From: Caprella mutica
Taxonomy: Eukaryota > Arthropoda > Malacostraca > Amphipoda > Caprellidae
NCBI GenBank assembly: GCA_947561585.1
Contig: CANNZV010000439.1
Span: 62,001 to 126,000, forward strand
Direction of reading: 5' to 3'
Length of the DNA stretch: 64,000 nt
Shown: in pieces, positions 46,987 to 58,208 of the stretch
How the letters are laid out: every line of letters starts with the position of its first letter
Numbering within the stretch: the first letter of the stretch is position 1
The notes under the pieces: model-generated
What the model saw: only the letters and a program-made list of their open reading frames with translations
The model's database searches: none
What the model was told of the DNA's origin: nothing
Position numbers and translations under genes: made by a program

Positions 46987-47571
46987 GATTTTTCTATATC
47001 AACATATAGTGCAAATACTTAAATAGGTTAGATAATCATATAATATAGGTATTTCTATATCTACAAATAGTGTAAATACTTAAATAGGTTAGATAATCAT
47101 ATAATAAAGGTATTTCTATAGCTACAAATAGTGCAAATACTTAAATAGGTTAGATAATCATATAATATAGGTATTTCTATATCTACAAATAGTGCAAATA
47201 CTTAAATAGGTTAGATAATCATATAATATAGGTATTTCTATATCTACAAATAGTGTAAATACTTAAATAGGTTAGATAATCATATAATAAAGGTATTTCT
47301 ATAGCTACAAATAGTGCAAATACTTAAATAGGTTAGATAATCATATAATATAGGTATTTCTATATCTACAAATAGTGTAAATACTTAAATAGGTTAGATA
47401 ATCATATAATAAAGGTATTTCTATATCTACAAATAGTGCAAATACTTAAATAGGTTAGATAATCATATAATATAGGTATTTCTATATCTACAAATAGTGC
47501 AAATACTTAAATAGGTTAGATAATCATATAATATAGGTATTTCTATATCTACAAATAGTGCAAATACTTAA
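46987..47571 (+). repeat. 61-bp minisatellite, ten copies
   Basis: The unit runs TATTTCTATATCTACAAATA - GTGCAAATACTTAAATAGG - TTAGATAATCATATAATATAGG. Variants (TATAGG/TAAAGG, ATATCT/ATAGCT, GTGTAA/GTGCAA) recur in a three-unit pattern of about 183 bp, a higher-order repeat. Confidence 0.95.
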
Positions 47572-48235
47572 CCAAAAATATTAATAAAAATTTCGTCCAC
47601 CTTTCTATATTTTTTTCCATGTTGAAGTAATTATTAATCTTACATTCTATTTTTCCATTGCAATATCTCTGTACACTGACCTCCCTAACTTCAAAATGAT
47701 AGCAAGCACTAAAATTAACTATACTGGCTTTGGGCACATAAACTTTCTTCTTCCTAACTAATTACTAATGATTATTTACAGCTAATCACTTTATTACAAC
47801 CGTCGCAGTGAGCCGCCAATTTTCCAGTTTTTTTCCTGGTTCCGATAAGTAAAAAAGAAACATCAAATACATTTTACGATGAGCCTCAGAAATTAATAGA
47901 TACATGACATCATTCGGTAAGGTGCAGACAATATAGTCCTTATGGTATAGTGCCATAAGGGTTAGAACATAACCATGACATCATACCACCAAAACTTTCT
48001 TATGAAAGCTATTTGAATGCAGTCGCATTGTCTGCAAGCATCCAAGGTACAGAGCATCACAGACACAGTATCCCTCATTCACTAGCTAACGTTTCAAATG
48101 AATGATGAGACAGTGTTCCATAATGGGAGATGCAATGACTAATTTAAACGACACTTCCTGGAAAACATTAGTACTCATAAATTACCAACTATTGTCATAT
48201 GGCCTAGATACTCCAAATCTAGTCATTATGTATTA
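47572..48235. other. AT-rich stretch, no gene seen
   Basis: At 47938-47960 CCTTATGG is inverted as CCATAAGG around a 7-nt loop. The stem resembles that of the hairpin at 44839. Confidence 0.4.
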
Positions 48236-48413
48236 GGGTAAATTACGAATTATCGGTCAGTTTCACATCTTCGATCATAGAAGAAAAAACTATATTATAA
48301 TTGTTTTTTTTAATTTTTATTTTAATAAAAATTAAAATTAAATAACAATTATTATATAGTTTTTTCTTATATAATCGAAGATGTGAAACTGACCGATAAT
48401 TCGTAATTTACCC
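48236..48413. mobile_element. Fold-back MITE, near-complete 178-bp palindrome
   Basis: TA|GGGTAAATTACGAATTATCG at the left, inverted to CGATAATTCGTAATTTACCC|TA at the right. The arms continue nearly unbroken to an AT-rich centre, so almost the whole element folds on itself. It is the best-preserved copy, together with 56208-56385. Confidence 0.9.
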
Positions 48414-48845
48414 TATAATATCAGATTGGTTTTGATTTCGAAAATTAAAAGAGTTTAACATACGTAATTTAATGGTACCTCTTGAATTAAAAATAATCAC
48501 TAATTACTACACTGTACAAGGAGTTATGGCCAAATAATTAGTTGAGTCATATAAATTATATCATTTCCTCATTCATTCCTCGAGATAATAATATAATGAT
48601 GGCGAAAGCGTATGCACTATGCAGTATAAAAATTATATTAAGAGGACACATTGTCAGATGAAAAATATTAAGAACGGTAAAGAGATCTGAAATATATTAT
48701 TAAACTGGAATTTACAAATCAGAATCATGACATGAATATGAAAAGTTAAGTGAACATTAGAAAATTGTTACATTAATTTTCGATTGGTGATAACTAGAGT
48801 AGTTAACCTCTATAATTAAGTACTAAATATTTAGCATAGTCTTAC

Positions 48846-48873
48846 CTTCAGGCAGATTGTGTGTCAAAAAGTC
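48846..48873 (-). other. Candidate 28-nt microexon (non-coding)
   Basis: The minus strand reads TTTATTTTCTCTTTCCAG|GACTTTTTG ... CTGAAG|GTAAGAC. Both splice sites are near-consensus, and the 28 nt between them contain no ATG. It could belong to the 5' leader of the large-protein gene, or be chance. Confidence 0.35.
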
Positions 48874-48886
48874 CTGGAAAGAGAAA

Positions 48887-49037
48887 ATAAAAATTAGAAA
48901 ATGCTAAAAGGAGTATTAGAAAATGCTAAAAGAGTATTAGAAAATGCTAAAATAAAAATTAGAAAATGCTAAAATAAAAATTAGAAAAGGCTAAAAGGAG
49001 TATTAGAAAATGCTAAAATTGGATTTAGAAACTGCTA
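48887..49037 (+). repeat. About 21-bp repeat, seven copies, next to the candidate microexon
   Basis: The unit is of the type ATTAGAAAATGCTAAAA. On the minus strand each unit reads TTTTAGCATTTTCTAAT, and CTAAT resembles the insect branch-point consensus. The array lies directly upstream, in the minus sense, of the acceptor at 48874-48875. Confidence 0.8.
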
Positions 49038-50558
49038 TCATTCCCTAGCAACAGAATCTTCCGTAATTTAGACAAAGATGCTCTGAGATATCACAGGTAC
49101 CGTTTGAGATCATGGAATAACTAGTCAGATTGGCCAATAGAGGGAGCTATCAATATCAATCTGGCGACACTAGGCAAATAAAACTTCAACTGTTGGAGGG
49201 AAGGGGGGTATTTACTATTTACTCCAACCACTAGGGGGGGGGGGAGTGGTATTTGCTGGGTTAGAGGTTAAAATGATACAGTCAGGTATATTAAATCACT
49301 GTGTATCAAAATATCGTATTTTTCAAATATCTTAGAGGACATGGGAATTTACAAACTTATTTGTTGATTAAGTGTAATTTGCAATTGCAGATAAACATAT
49401 TAGTTTACTCAATAAAATTGAAAAAAGATGTATATAATAAACACGCAGTTGTAGAACTAATCTACCAATTACCCAATATACAAACAAATAATATATTTTC
49501 ATCAATATATTATATATATCATAAACTTCCATATAAAAAAAATCAATAAATCATATATTTCTATATATAATTTCAACTACTATATTTCTATGTGTTTCCT
49601 ATGGAAAAATATGATGTAATTCGTTTAAAATAGCCTCAGCTTTTTCATGTATATTTGCTTCCGTTGTATAAGCATTGATAAAAAAACTATAACACATGAA
49701 TATCTAGGACGAGATTCAAGATTTATACGTTAATTTATTCGACATTATGAGTATTATTTATGTGAAATATCGAAAAGTTTGGCATGGAAACTGCTCTATC
49801 GGTTACTCCCCCATTGCTAAACCTTTGGACTCTTGCGTAAGAAATGTACCTACCACGTACTAGGCTTCGCTATCAATTATTCACGGGTCGTAAAGGAATG
49901 TGCACACTTACGCAAATAACATCCAAACTACCAGAGAACAGGAAAGAAATGATTGGAACATCGCGTATCGATGCAGGCATTACCTCTGTGGCTTAGACAG
50001 TTATTTTCGATAAGGCGGTGGGTGCAGGCGGCGAATCTAAAAGGCGGAGTTCTAAAGGAGACTAAAAAAACTAATTGGCTTCGGTGGAAAGAAGCTTACA
50101 GGTTAACTTTTTTACTCAAAGAAATGTCACATGGAGGAAAAAGAAAGAGAGCGAGAGACACTAAATTGCACTGCTAGATTGGAAAAATGTAGAGGAAAAT
50201 AGAGTACATTATTTACAATTTTTCTATTACAATTTCCAAAAAAACATGTAATAACTGTTTTTTAATTTAAAAATGGTAAACTGCATAATTGTTTCTTTAC
50301 ATTTAACTTTTTTCTTTGTATAAGTATATACTATTATTACATTGGAATTTGAAATAATAATTGTAAGTTTAATCTGCAGTTATAAGACTGGGCCAATTTT
50401 GCCCACCCGTAAAGCGATGAACTTTTGGCGCCATTTCTACGAGAAACAAATCAGTGAGTGACGTCACAAGTGGACAATTATTCAAAGTGAGGAGAAAATG
50501 CTGAGTCATTGGGGGGGTGGGGGGTAAGAGAGTGGGGTAAAAGAGTGGGGTAAGAAAG
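49038..50558. other. AT-rich stretch with two GC-richer patches
   Basis: 49945-50175 is GC-richer (AAGGCGGTGGGTGCAGGCGG) with GAGA-like repeats (AGAAAGAGAGCGAGAGA), and could be a promoter. 50390-50470 holds GGCGCCATTT, a TGACGTCA site (50459-50466) and, on the minus strand, ACGGGTGGGCAAAATTGGCC, which resembles hAT terminal repeats. A poly-G-rich pair lies near 49201-49245. No gene is called. Confidence 0.35.
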
Positions 50559-50919
50559 AGAACATAATAGTGAGGTACACTGTGAACATAATAGTGAGGT
50601 ACACTGTGAACATAATAGTGAGGTACACTGTTAACATAATAGTGAGGTACACTGTTAACATAATAGTGAGGTGCACTGTGAACATAATAGTGAGGTACAC
50701 TGTTAACATAATAGTGAGGTGCACTGTGAACATGATAGTGAGGTGCACTGTGAACATAATAGTGAGGTGCACTGGTAAGATAATAGTGAGGTACACTGTT
50801 AACATAATAGTGAGGTACACTGTTAACATAATAGTGAGGTACACTGGTAAGATAATAGTGAGGTACACTGGTAAGATAATAGTGAGGTACACTGTTAACA
50901 TAATAGTGAGGTACACTGT
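50559..50919 (+). repeat. 24-bp minisatellite, 15 copies
   Basis: The unit is GAACATAATAGTGAGGTACACTGT with variants (GTTAAC, GGTAAG, GTGCAC). As 24 is a multiple of three and few frames meet a stop, long repetitive ORFs appear on both strands (50369-50976). These are artefacts of the array. Confidence 0.97.
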
Positions 50920-51099
50920 AGATAAGCCGCTTATAACGACCTTGTGTAGTACGCCTACATTCATCCATGAGTACAAGTAAATAAATAGGTGATATTCAAT
51001 TAGGTATAGGTATCTTAATGATTAAATTTGAATAATTATAAAAAGGTAAAAACTCAAGAGGTTAAATTGCATCTAAATTGCTTCGGATTTGAAGGTATA
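50920..51099. other. Spacer between arrays
   Basis: About 180 bp of unremarkable sequence separates two unrelated-period arrays. Confidence 0.6.
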
Positions 51100-52140
51100 C
51101 AACCAAGAGTAAATACTGTCTACAGTCAAGAGTAAATACTGTCTACAGTCAAGAGTAAATACTGTCTACAGTCAAGAGCAAATACTGTCTACAGTCAAGA
51201 GTAAATACTGTGTACAGTCAAGAGTAAATACTGTCTACAGTCAAGAGTAAATACTGTCTACAGTCAAGAGTAAATACTGTCTACAGTCAAGAGTAAATAC
51301 TGTCTACAGTCAAGAGTAAATACTGTCTACAGTCAAGAGTAAATATTGTCTACAGTCAAGAGTAAATACTGTCTACAGTCAAGAGTAAATACTGTCTACA
51401 GTCAAGAGTAAATACTGTCTACAGTCAAGAGCAAATACTGTCTTTAGTCAAGAGTAAATACTGTCTACAGTCAAGAGCAAATACTGTCTTTAGTCAAGAG
51501 TAAATACTGTCTACAGTCAAGAGCAAATACTGTCTACAGTCAAGAGTAAATACTGTCTACAGTCAAGAGTAAATACTGTCTACAGTCAAGAGTAAATACT
51601 GTCTACAGTCAAGAGTAAATACTGTCTTTAGTCAAGAGTAAATACTGTCTACAGTCAAGAGTAAATACTGTCTACAGTCAAGAGCAAATACTGTCTTTAG
51701 TCAAGAGTAAATACTGTCTACAGTCAAGAGCAAATACTGTCTGCAGTCAAGAGTAAATACTGTCTACAGTCAAGAGCAAATACTGTCTTTAGTCAAGAGT
51801 AAATACTGTCTACAGTCAAGAGCAAATACTGTCTACAGTCAAGAGTAAATACTGTCTACAGTCAAGAGTAAATACTGTCTACAGTCAAGAGTAAATACTG
51901 TCTACAGTCAAGAGCAAATACTGTCTACAGTCAAGAGCAAATACTGTCTACAGTCAAGAGCAAATACTGTCTACAGTCAAGAGCAAATACTGTCTACAGT
52001 CAAGAGCAAATACTGTCTACAGTCAAGAGCAAATACTGTCTACAGTCAAGAGCAAATACTGTCTACAGTCAAGAGCAAATACTGTCTACAGTCAAGAGCA
52101 AATACTGTCTACAGTCAAGAGCAAATACTGTCTACAGTCA
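51100..52140 (+). repeat. 23-bp minisatellite, about 45 copies
   Basis: The unit is CTACAGTCAAGAGTAAATACTGT in phase-shifted form. ACTGT-CT-ACAGT is an inverted repeat in most units. The 5' half is mainly the GAGTAAAT type, the middle mixes CTTTAGTC variants, and the last ten or so units are all GAGCAAAT, so the 3' end has been homogenised recently. Confidence 0.97.
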
Positions 52141-52610
52141 CTAGGTATCAGACTGTATACATCTCACATTATTTCTTCAATAATCTTCAAGTCTAAGTAA
52201 CTGTGTACTTAAAATAAGGAAACTAAAGGCCACACTACAGAATAAAGGCTATGGACTAGTACAGTGGAGGCTATTTACTTTGTCTAATTACGTAAGAATT
52301 GTTAGTTTGAGGCAAGAGTAGCCAGTCACCGTGTGGCTTTATATGTCTTTAAAGATATGCATTTTGATTTACATAATGATGTAGTGGAATAGGAGATAAG
52401 TCGTGCATTCATTTAATGTATTTCTTAAAACTTTCTTGTTTTTGATGGAAGAATAGTGTATTCTCAAATAAAATTATAAGAAGCATTGAAATTCATTATT
52501 AATATTAAATAGGAAATTATTATTATATAGCTAGTGGGATAATACAACTTTTTGAGACAATATGAATGTTAGGATATTCATGTTACTAATTCGAATATTA
52601 GTTGATATTT
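52141..52610. other. Spacer between arrays, no gene seen
   Basis: AT-rich with nothing recognisable. Confidence 0.5.
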
Positions 52611-53670
52611 CAATAGCTACAGTGTAGGTATCTTTTTCGTTTTCAGTACATCTTCCCTATAGCTACAGTGTAGGTATATTTTTCCTTTTCAGTACATCTT
52701 CCCTATAGCTACAGTGTAGGTATCTTTTTCGTTTTCAGTACATCTTCCCTATAGCTACAGTGTAGGGATCTTTTTCCTTTTCAGTACATCTTCCCTGTAG
52801 CTACAGTGTAGGTATCTTTTTCGTTTTCAGTAGATCTTCCCTATAGCTACAGTGTAGGTATCTTTTTCGTTTTCAGTACATCTTCCCTATAGCTACAGTG
52901 TAGGGATCTTTTTCCTTTTCAGTACATCTTCCCTGTAGCTACAGTGTAGGTATCTTTTTCGTTTTCAGTAGATCTTCCCTATAGCTACAGTGTAGGTATC
53001 TTTTTCGTTTTCAGTACATCTTCCCTATAGCTACAGTGTAGGTATCTTTTTCGTTTTCAATACATATTCCCTATAGCTACAGTGTAGGTATCTTTTTCGT
53101 TTTCAGTACATCTTCCCTATAGCTACAGTGTAGGGATCTTTTTCCTTTTCAGTACATCTTCCCTGTAGCTACAGTGTAGGGATCTTTTTCGTTTTCAGTA
53201 CATCTTCCCTATAGCTACAGTGTAGGGATCTTTTTCCTTTTCAGTACATCTTCCCTGTAGCTACAGTGTAGGGATCTTTTTCCTTTTCAGTAGATCTTCC
53301 CTATAGCTACAGTGTAGGTATCTTTTTCGTTTTCAGTAGATCTTCCCTATAGCTACAGTGTAGGTATCTTTTTCGTTTTCAGTACATCTTCCCTATAGCT
53401 ACAGTGTAGGTATCTTTTTCGTTTTCAATACATATTCCCTATAGCTACAGTGTAGGTATCTTTTTCGTTTTCAGTACATCTTCCCTATAGCTACAGTGTA
53501 GGTATCTTTTTCGTTTTCAGTACATCTTCCCTATAGCTACAGTGTAGGTATCTTTTTCGTTTTCAGTACATCTTCCCTATAGCTACAGTGTAGGTATCTT
53601 TTTCGTTTTCAGTACATCTTCCCTATAGCTACAGTGTAGGTATCTTTTTCGTTTTCAGTACATCTTCCCT
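52611..53670 (+). repeat. 47-bp minisatellite, about 23 copies
   Basis: The unit is CTATAGCTACAGTGTAGGTA - TCTTTTTCGTTTTCAGTACA - TCTTCCC. Variant sites (GGTATC/GGGATC, TCGTTT/TCCTTT, CTATAG/CTGTAG, TACATC/TAGATC) recur in blocks, indicating higher-order duplication. Each unit carries a sequence like a 3' splice site (CTTTTTCGTTTTCAG) and one like a 5' splice site (GTAG|GTATC) on the plus strand. Confidence 0.97.
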
Positions 53671-55065
53671 CCTCTTCATCTGTGCAATATTTTCTGTTGC
53701 AATCCTGACTCCTGACCCTGTGGAACCCTGCAAAATGAACGGGAATCGCAGGATATTTCCCAGAAACTGGAATTCTAGTCTAGAAATATTCCTCGTTGGT
53801 TCACTGAAAGGTTATGAGTAATTGAATAATACGTATAAGATATACCAAGGAAATAAGAGTTAATAATTTTATTCTGATGAAGTAACTGTTCTGTATTGGT
53901 TAGAAAAGGTGAATTTAACTTCATAATTTTACTTCATAATCTAACTTGCTATTTATTAGTTATTATCTCCTCATATACTCATAAAACATTTATAAATTTA
54001 CATAATAAATATTAAATCCTTTGTTATGACCATTGCAAGCTGCATTTATTATTGGCAATGCAGTAACCTGAGCTTCTTAAGCTGAATCACAAACCAACTC
54101 ACTGGTGTCTTACATGGCATAAAATGTCGAAACAGGGCAAAGGAATTTCCTCCAGGGGTAACCATATCATTTCATCTTAGGATATTTTAACAAATGGTAG
54201 ATAGCATGTTTCAGTCATTTTTAATATCTAAATCATTTTAAGTCTGATTTATTATTGTTCATTAGTGCTATATAGTTAAGAATTGGAATAACGTGTTCTG
54301 AAAATTATTAAATTAAATCAAATTTAAATTTACTATTAATTTTATCACGCGAATGATTATTTCTGAAATAAAAGCACTTGAACAACATACGAAATATATT
54401 CTAATTTTCAATTGTCATCGTATAGTTATGATTACCATTTTTAAATATATTATAAATTCAATCCCTTATAACATTTCAAATCAATTAATTCTATACCATA
54501 ACAGATGGACTACCACAAGAAATAATGTCAATAAATAAAGATTTAAATCACTATTTTACTAACTAACAAGATGACCATACCTTGTAAATGTATGATTTAC
54601 AATATTCTCCTTTAGTGCTGATGTTCGTATAATAATTTGGAGGTCATTAAAGGTCTCTAGCTTTTTTAATGACTATCTATTATTCACTTGGGTGTGTCAA
54701 ATGAAAAAAGACACCAGCTGTTTAGCATTTTAAAATCATGTTGCATCTTTTCGAGTGTTCGTATTTGGACATCAACATGCTTCAGACATGTTATTTACAA
54801 TATTTTCAGCTGTAAATTATACTTATTTTGCACACACCTCAAAATAACCTCAAATAAATTCCCAAAAAGTGTAATACAAAATAAACTTTGATAAACATAT
54901 TCTGGCACAATCTTTCAATAAGAATCTATATTCCATGGGTAACTATTTCATTTTATTGAACATTTTTCGAAAAAATAGTCTTAGTTATTTATTTTAATAA
55001 TGTACAATTTTGTGAAATAATATTAATTCATTCATTCACAAAATTTAAATAAAAATATAACATAC
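53671..55065. other. AT-rich stretch, no gene seen
   Basis: A GC-richer piece at 53690-53760 has a good minus-strand acceptor (GTTCATTTTGCAG|GGTTCC) but no matching donor before the array. Otherwise unremarkable. Confidence 0.4.
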
Positions 55066-55186
55066 CCAAGTTGGTATTTCAGCAAATCGAGGAGAAATTT
55101 TTTAACGGCGACTTCAAACAATCGCAAACAGGCACGCGGCTCGGAAATTAACTAATGTAGCGTGGGCGTCTATACTTTAGTTCACT
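55066..55186 (-). promoter_or_regulatory. Candidate promoter and first exon
   Basis: A CpG-containing patch in AT-rich flanks (GACGCCCACGC, CCGAGCCGCGTG, GAAGTCGCCG on the minus strand). TCAGTG at 55188-55183 is close to the arthropod initiator TCAGTY, and 121 nt downstream comes a donor, CTTGG|GTATGTT. The 121 nt contain no ATG. It lies on the same strand as the candidate exons at 48.85 and 17.53 kb and the gene at 5.45-11.67 kb. I see no TATA box. Confidence 0.3.
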
Positions 55187-56207
55187 GAGTTAAAAACAAA
55201 ACTGCCAAACCAGTTCTTAACATCTGAGTGTATAGTGTTGGGTCAAGAGCAAATTAATAAAGAAATTCGGTGATATTTTTGCATGAATTAGTTAAAAATT
55301 ACATAATTCAACTTCTACTAATTTAATAAACTGTTTAATGTAAATAAAATTAGGGTTGATGGAGAACACTAATTATTAATTAATTAATTGGAGTATAATC
55401 GCATAATAATTTGTACTAGAGTAAGAACATTTAGAATAATGAAAATAAAAGTACCTTTCAACAATAAAATAACATTCTTAGTAAAGTTGCAACGTAAGAG
55501 CGCACTAATTTTTTTTGTTTTTAATTGCCTCTAGAGCACTGGTGTAATTAATGTGGCAACATTTTTCATTGCGATTAAAATGATAAGAAGCTAGCGAATA
55601 ATTACCTATGAATAATGTTAATAATATAAACATAAATAATGAAGAAATCAGTGTAACAAAAAAATATATATATTTAAAAAAAAATCATTACTATTATTTT
55701 TATTTCTACCAATATAAACGATTTCATTATTCCAAATGAGGCACAGCCTAAAGATTCAAGACTTTGTATTAATGCTTGATAGAACATTTCAACTAAAGAA
55801 AATAAAAACAGGAATGTTCATTTTCTTTCAAATTTTCACTTTATAGTTTATTATTAAATCGGTTGAGTAAAACAATACATCCCCATATGATATATACCAA
55901 CCCTCGAAGCAAAATGAGTCCAGATTACAATACCAAAGGTAAATTTCTAAAATAACAAAAGATAGAGCTCTAGGTGGTCCACAATTATAATGTACATCTA
56001 CTTTTAACATTCCCTATACTTTTCCATTAGCCTAGTCACAGATAGAGAAATTCTGCTCAATTCATCCTATCCCGTAATTAAGCCCAGCAGACGATGGTGT
56101 GTCGTGACTCTCATTGGAGTTAACCACTAAACAATTACGCAAACAAAAATTTAATATTATAACCAAATTTTCATAGAAAATTCAGTTTCATTTGAATGAT
56201 ACAACTA
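55187..56207. other. AT-rich stretch, no gene seen
   Basis: Nothing recognisable. Confidence 0.4.
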
Positions 56208-56385
56208 GGATAAATTACGAATGATCGGTCAGTTTCACATCTTCGATCATATAAGAAAAAACGATATTATAATTGTTATTTAATTTATATTTATTAATTA
56301 GAATATAAATTAAATAACAATTATAATATAATTTTTTCTTTTATGACCGAAGATGTGAAACTGACCGATAATTTGTAATTTACCC
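56208..56385. mobile_element. Fold-back MITE, 178 bp
   Basis: The same length and arm layout as the copy at 48236. The left end has drifted (GGATAAATTACGAATGATCG) and the right is intact (AATTTACCC|TA). The arms continue into AACGATATTATAATTG and its inverse. Confidence 0.9.
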
Positions 56386-57062
56386 TATGCCAAGCTTTAT
56401 TGGATTATCAGATATATCTTCTATATTATTGTTAATCTTTAGGATCTTCTATATGATCTTTGAGACCTTGCTTCACCCAGGTTTTCGAATTGTGATCTGT
56501 TACCACCCAGAGATAGGAGTGTAACCCTTCTTAGAAGACACCTGTAGACAACACGAGAAATAGCGACTATCGGTTATTTACGAAGATTGGGTAATTACAG
56601 CTAGCAACCTATCGCTAATGAGCAAAGTAGGGTTGGAGCAAAAGAAATGGGTGTCTATTTGCGGATAAGTGATGGTTGGCTGCAAGCTAGGTAGGCTTTA
56701 AGAGCTAGGAAATTATTTTTTCTATTTTTCTGAGGGATTAGACTAGACCGCTGAAGCTGCTCCAAATTGGCTTGGCGCGATTCATTTCAATTATGGTTGC
56801 ATGTAACTTCCTCTTCTAACTGGATATCAGATAAACAGCTATAAAGTTTCGCACTGAAAGTGCATTCATAGTGTGACTCTCCAGATAAAAGAATTAGATT
56901 GCACTACATTACATGAATAATAAATTTAAAAGGAAGAAATTAGGAGGAAAACAATAAAATATATTATCTGTTTTTCACTTGATTTTATATGACCTTAATG
57001 AACTATTGTGAACTGAAACCGCAATGAGGAAATTAAAAGAATAGGATAAAAAATAGGATGAG
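56386..57062. other. AT-rich stretch, no gene seen
   Basis: Nothing recognisable. Confidence 0.4.
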
Positions 57063-57390
57063 ACATTGAGACACTGTGTATAACTGGAGACACTGTAGAT
57101 AATACACTGTAGATGATATCTAAAGACACATCAAATGAGATTTGGAGACTCTGTAGATAATACCTGGAGACACTGTAGATAATATCTGGAGATACTGTAG
57201 ATAATATCTGGAGACACTGTAGATATAATAACTGGATACACTGTGGAAAATAACTGGATACACTGTAGAAAATAACTGGATACACTGTAGATAATACCTG
57301 GAGACACTGTAGATGATACACTGTAGATAACACGTGGAGACACAGATGAGACTAGGAGACACTGTAGATAACACGTGGAGACACTGTATG
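57063..57390 (+). repeat. About 21-22-bp minisatellite, 14 copies
   Basis: The unit is of the type GGAGACACTGTAGATAATATCT with length variants (ACTGGATACACTGTAG, CACGTGGAGACACTG). The minus-strand ORFs of up to 140 codons at 56995-57542 come from the array. Confidence 0.92.
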
Positions 57391-57634
57391 TACGGTAACT
57401 CTGCTGTCCCTAAAATCCCAAGGTACTTAACTCCAAATCTTTGGCAGCTTCTCCCAATGGACTCAAAGCACACTGGTGAAGTTAGAGAGAAGAGCATAGG
57501 AGTAAATACCCCAATGCCGTTATCACTGGATATGCAAAGCACGCATAGTTGTCTGATGTAAAGAGGTTAGGGCCCTGTTATATGACATCACTGGCAAAAA
57601 TAACCCTGGGACACTGCCACACAAACAGGCTAGT

Positions 57635-57757
57635 GGGGTATGTTATGAATAATCGGTCGGTTTCGCATCTTCGGTCTTATAAGAAAATACTATATAGTGT
57701 AAATGATTTAATTTTTATTGTAATTGTGGAAACAACCGATATTTAGTAACTTACTCC
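57635..57757. mobile_element. Fold-back MITE, internally deleted
   Basis: The left arm GGGTATGTTATGAATAATCG ... CGCATCTTCGGTCTTATAAG is well preserved. The right arm is shortened to AACAACCGATATTTAGTAAC-TTACTCC. Confidence 0.7.
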
Positions 57758-58208
57758 AACACTAATAAAATATCAGAAGAAAGCATTCAAAAGACGCAAA
57801 CTAACTGAGATAATTCATAATTCGACTTGAGAGATAATTAAATCCAATGGAAGGTGATAAATAAATAAAACAAATTAGAAGGAAATTCTCGATCTTCAGA
57901 TTATTTCTCTCCTCAAGATAATGCGCTTTTAGATCAATACCGTTAAGGACTCCCCAGTGAGGGTATGATCAATGATTTTAATAATTGATCAATGATCTTC
58001 CACTGTATAATCGTGCTAAAACATTCAAAACAATCAAATACATGAATGGTTTAAATGGAAATAGCTTAATCTGTATAATGCCCACCGTTCTCAAAGCATT
58101 GAATCAATTTTCGAATGGTAAGAAGTACCAAATAAAATAATACAATAGAAAATAATGAAGAGACGTATTTCTCAGCGGAGTGACAAGAAGAAATATGAAT
58201 GATGTGAT
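57758..58208. other. AT-rich stretch, no gene seen
   Basis: Nothing recognisable. Confidence 0.4.

Noticed and set aside
49953..50177. 74-codon plus-strand ORF in a GC-richer patch
   Set aside because: Protein-like composition but no recognisable family and no splice partner. The patch is more plausibly regulatory.
50369..50980. Long repetitive ORFs on both strands (up to 199 codons)
   Set aside because: The 24-bp unit keeps frame and several frames lack stops. Open frames on both strands at once indicate an array and not a gene.
56995..57542. Minus-strand ORFs of 70-140 codons with YLQCLQ/IIYSVS repeats
   Set aside because: They are produced by the 22-bp array. There is no splice or composition support.
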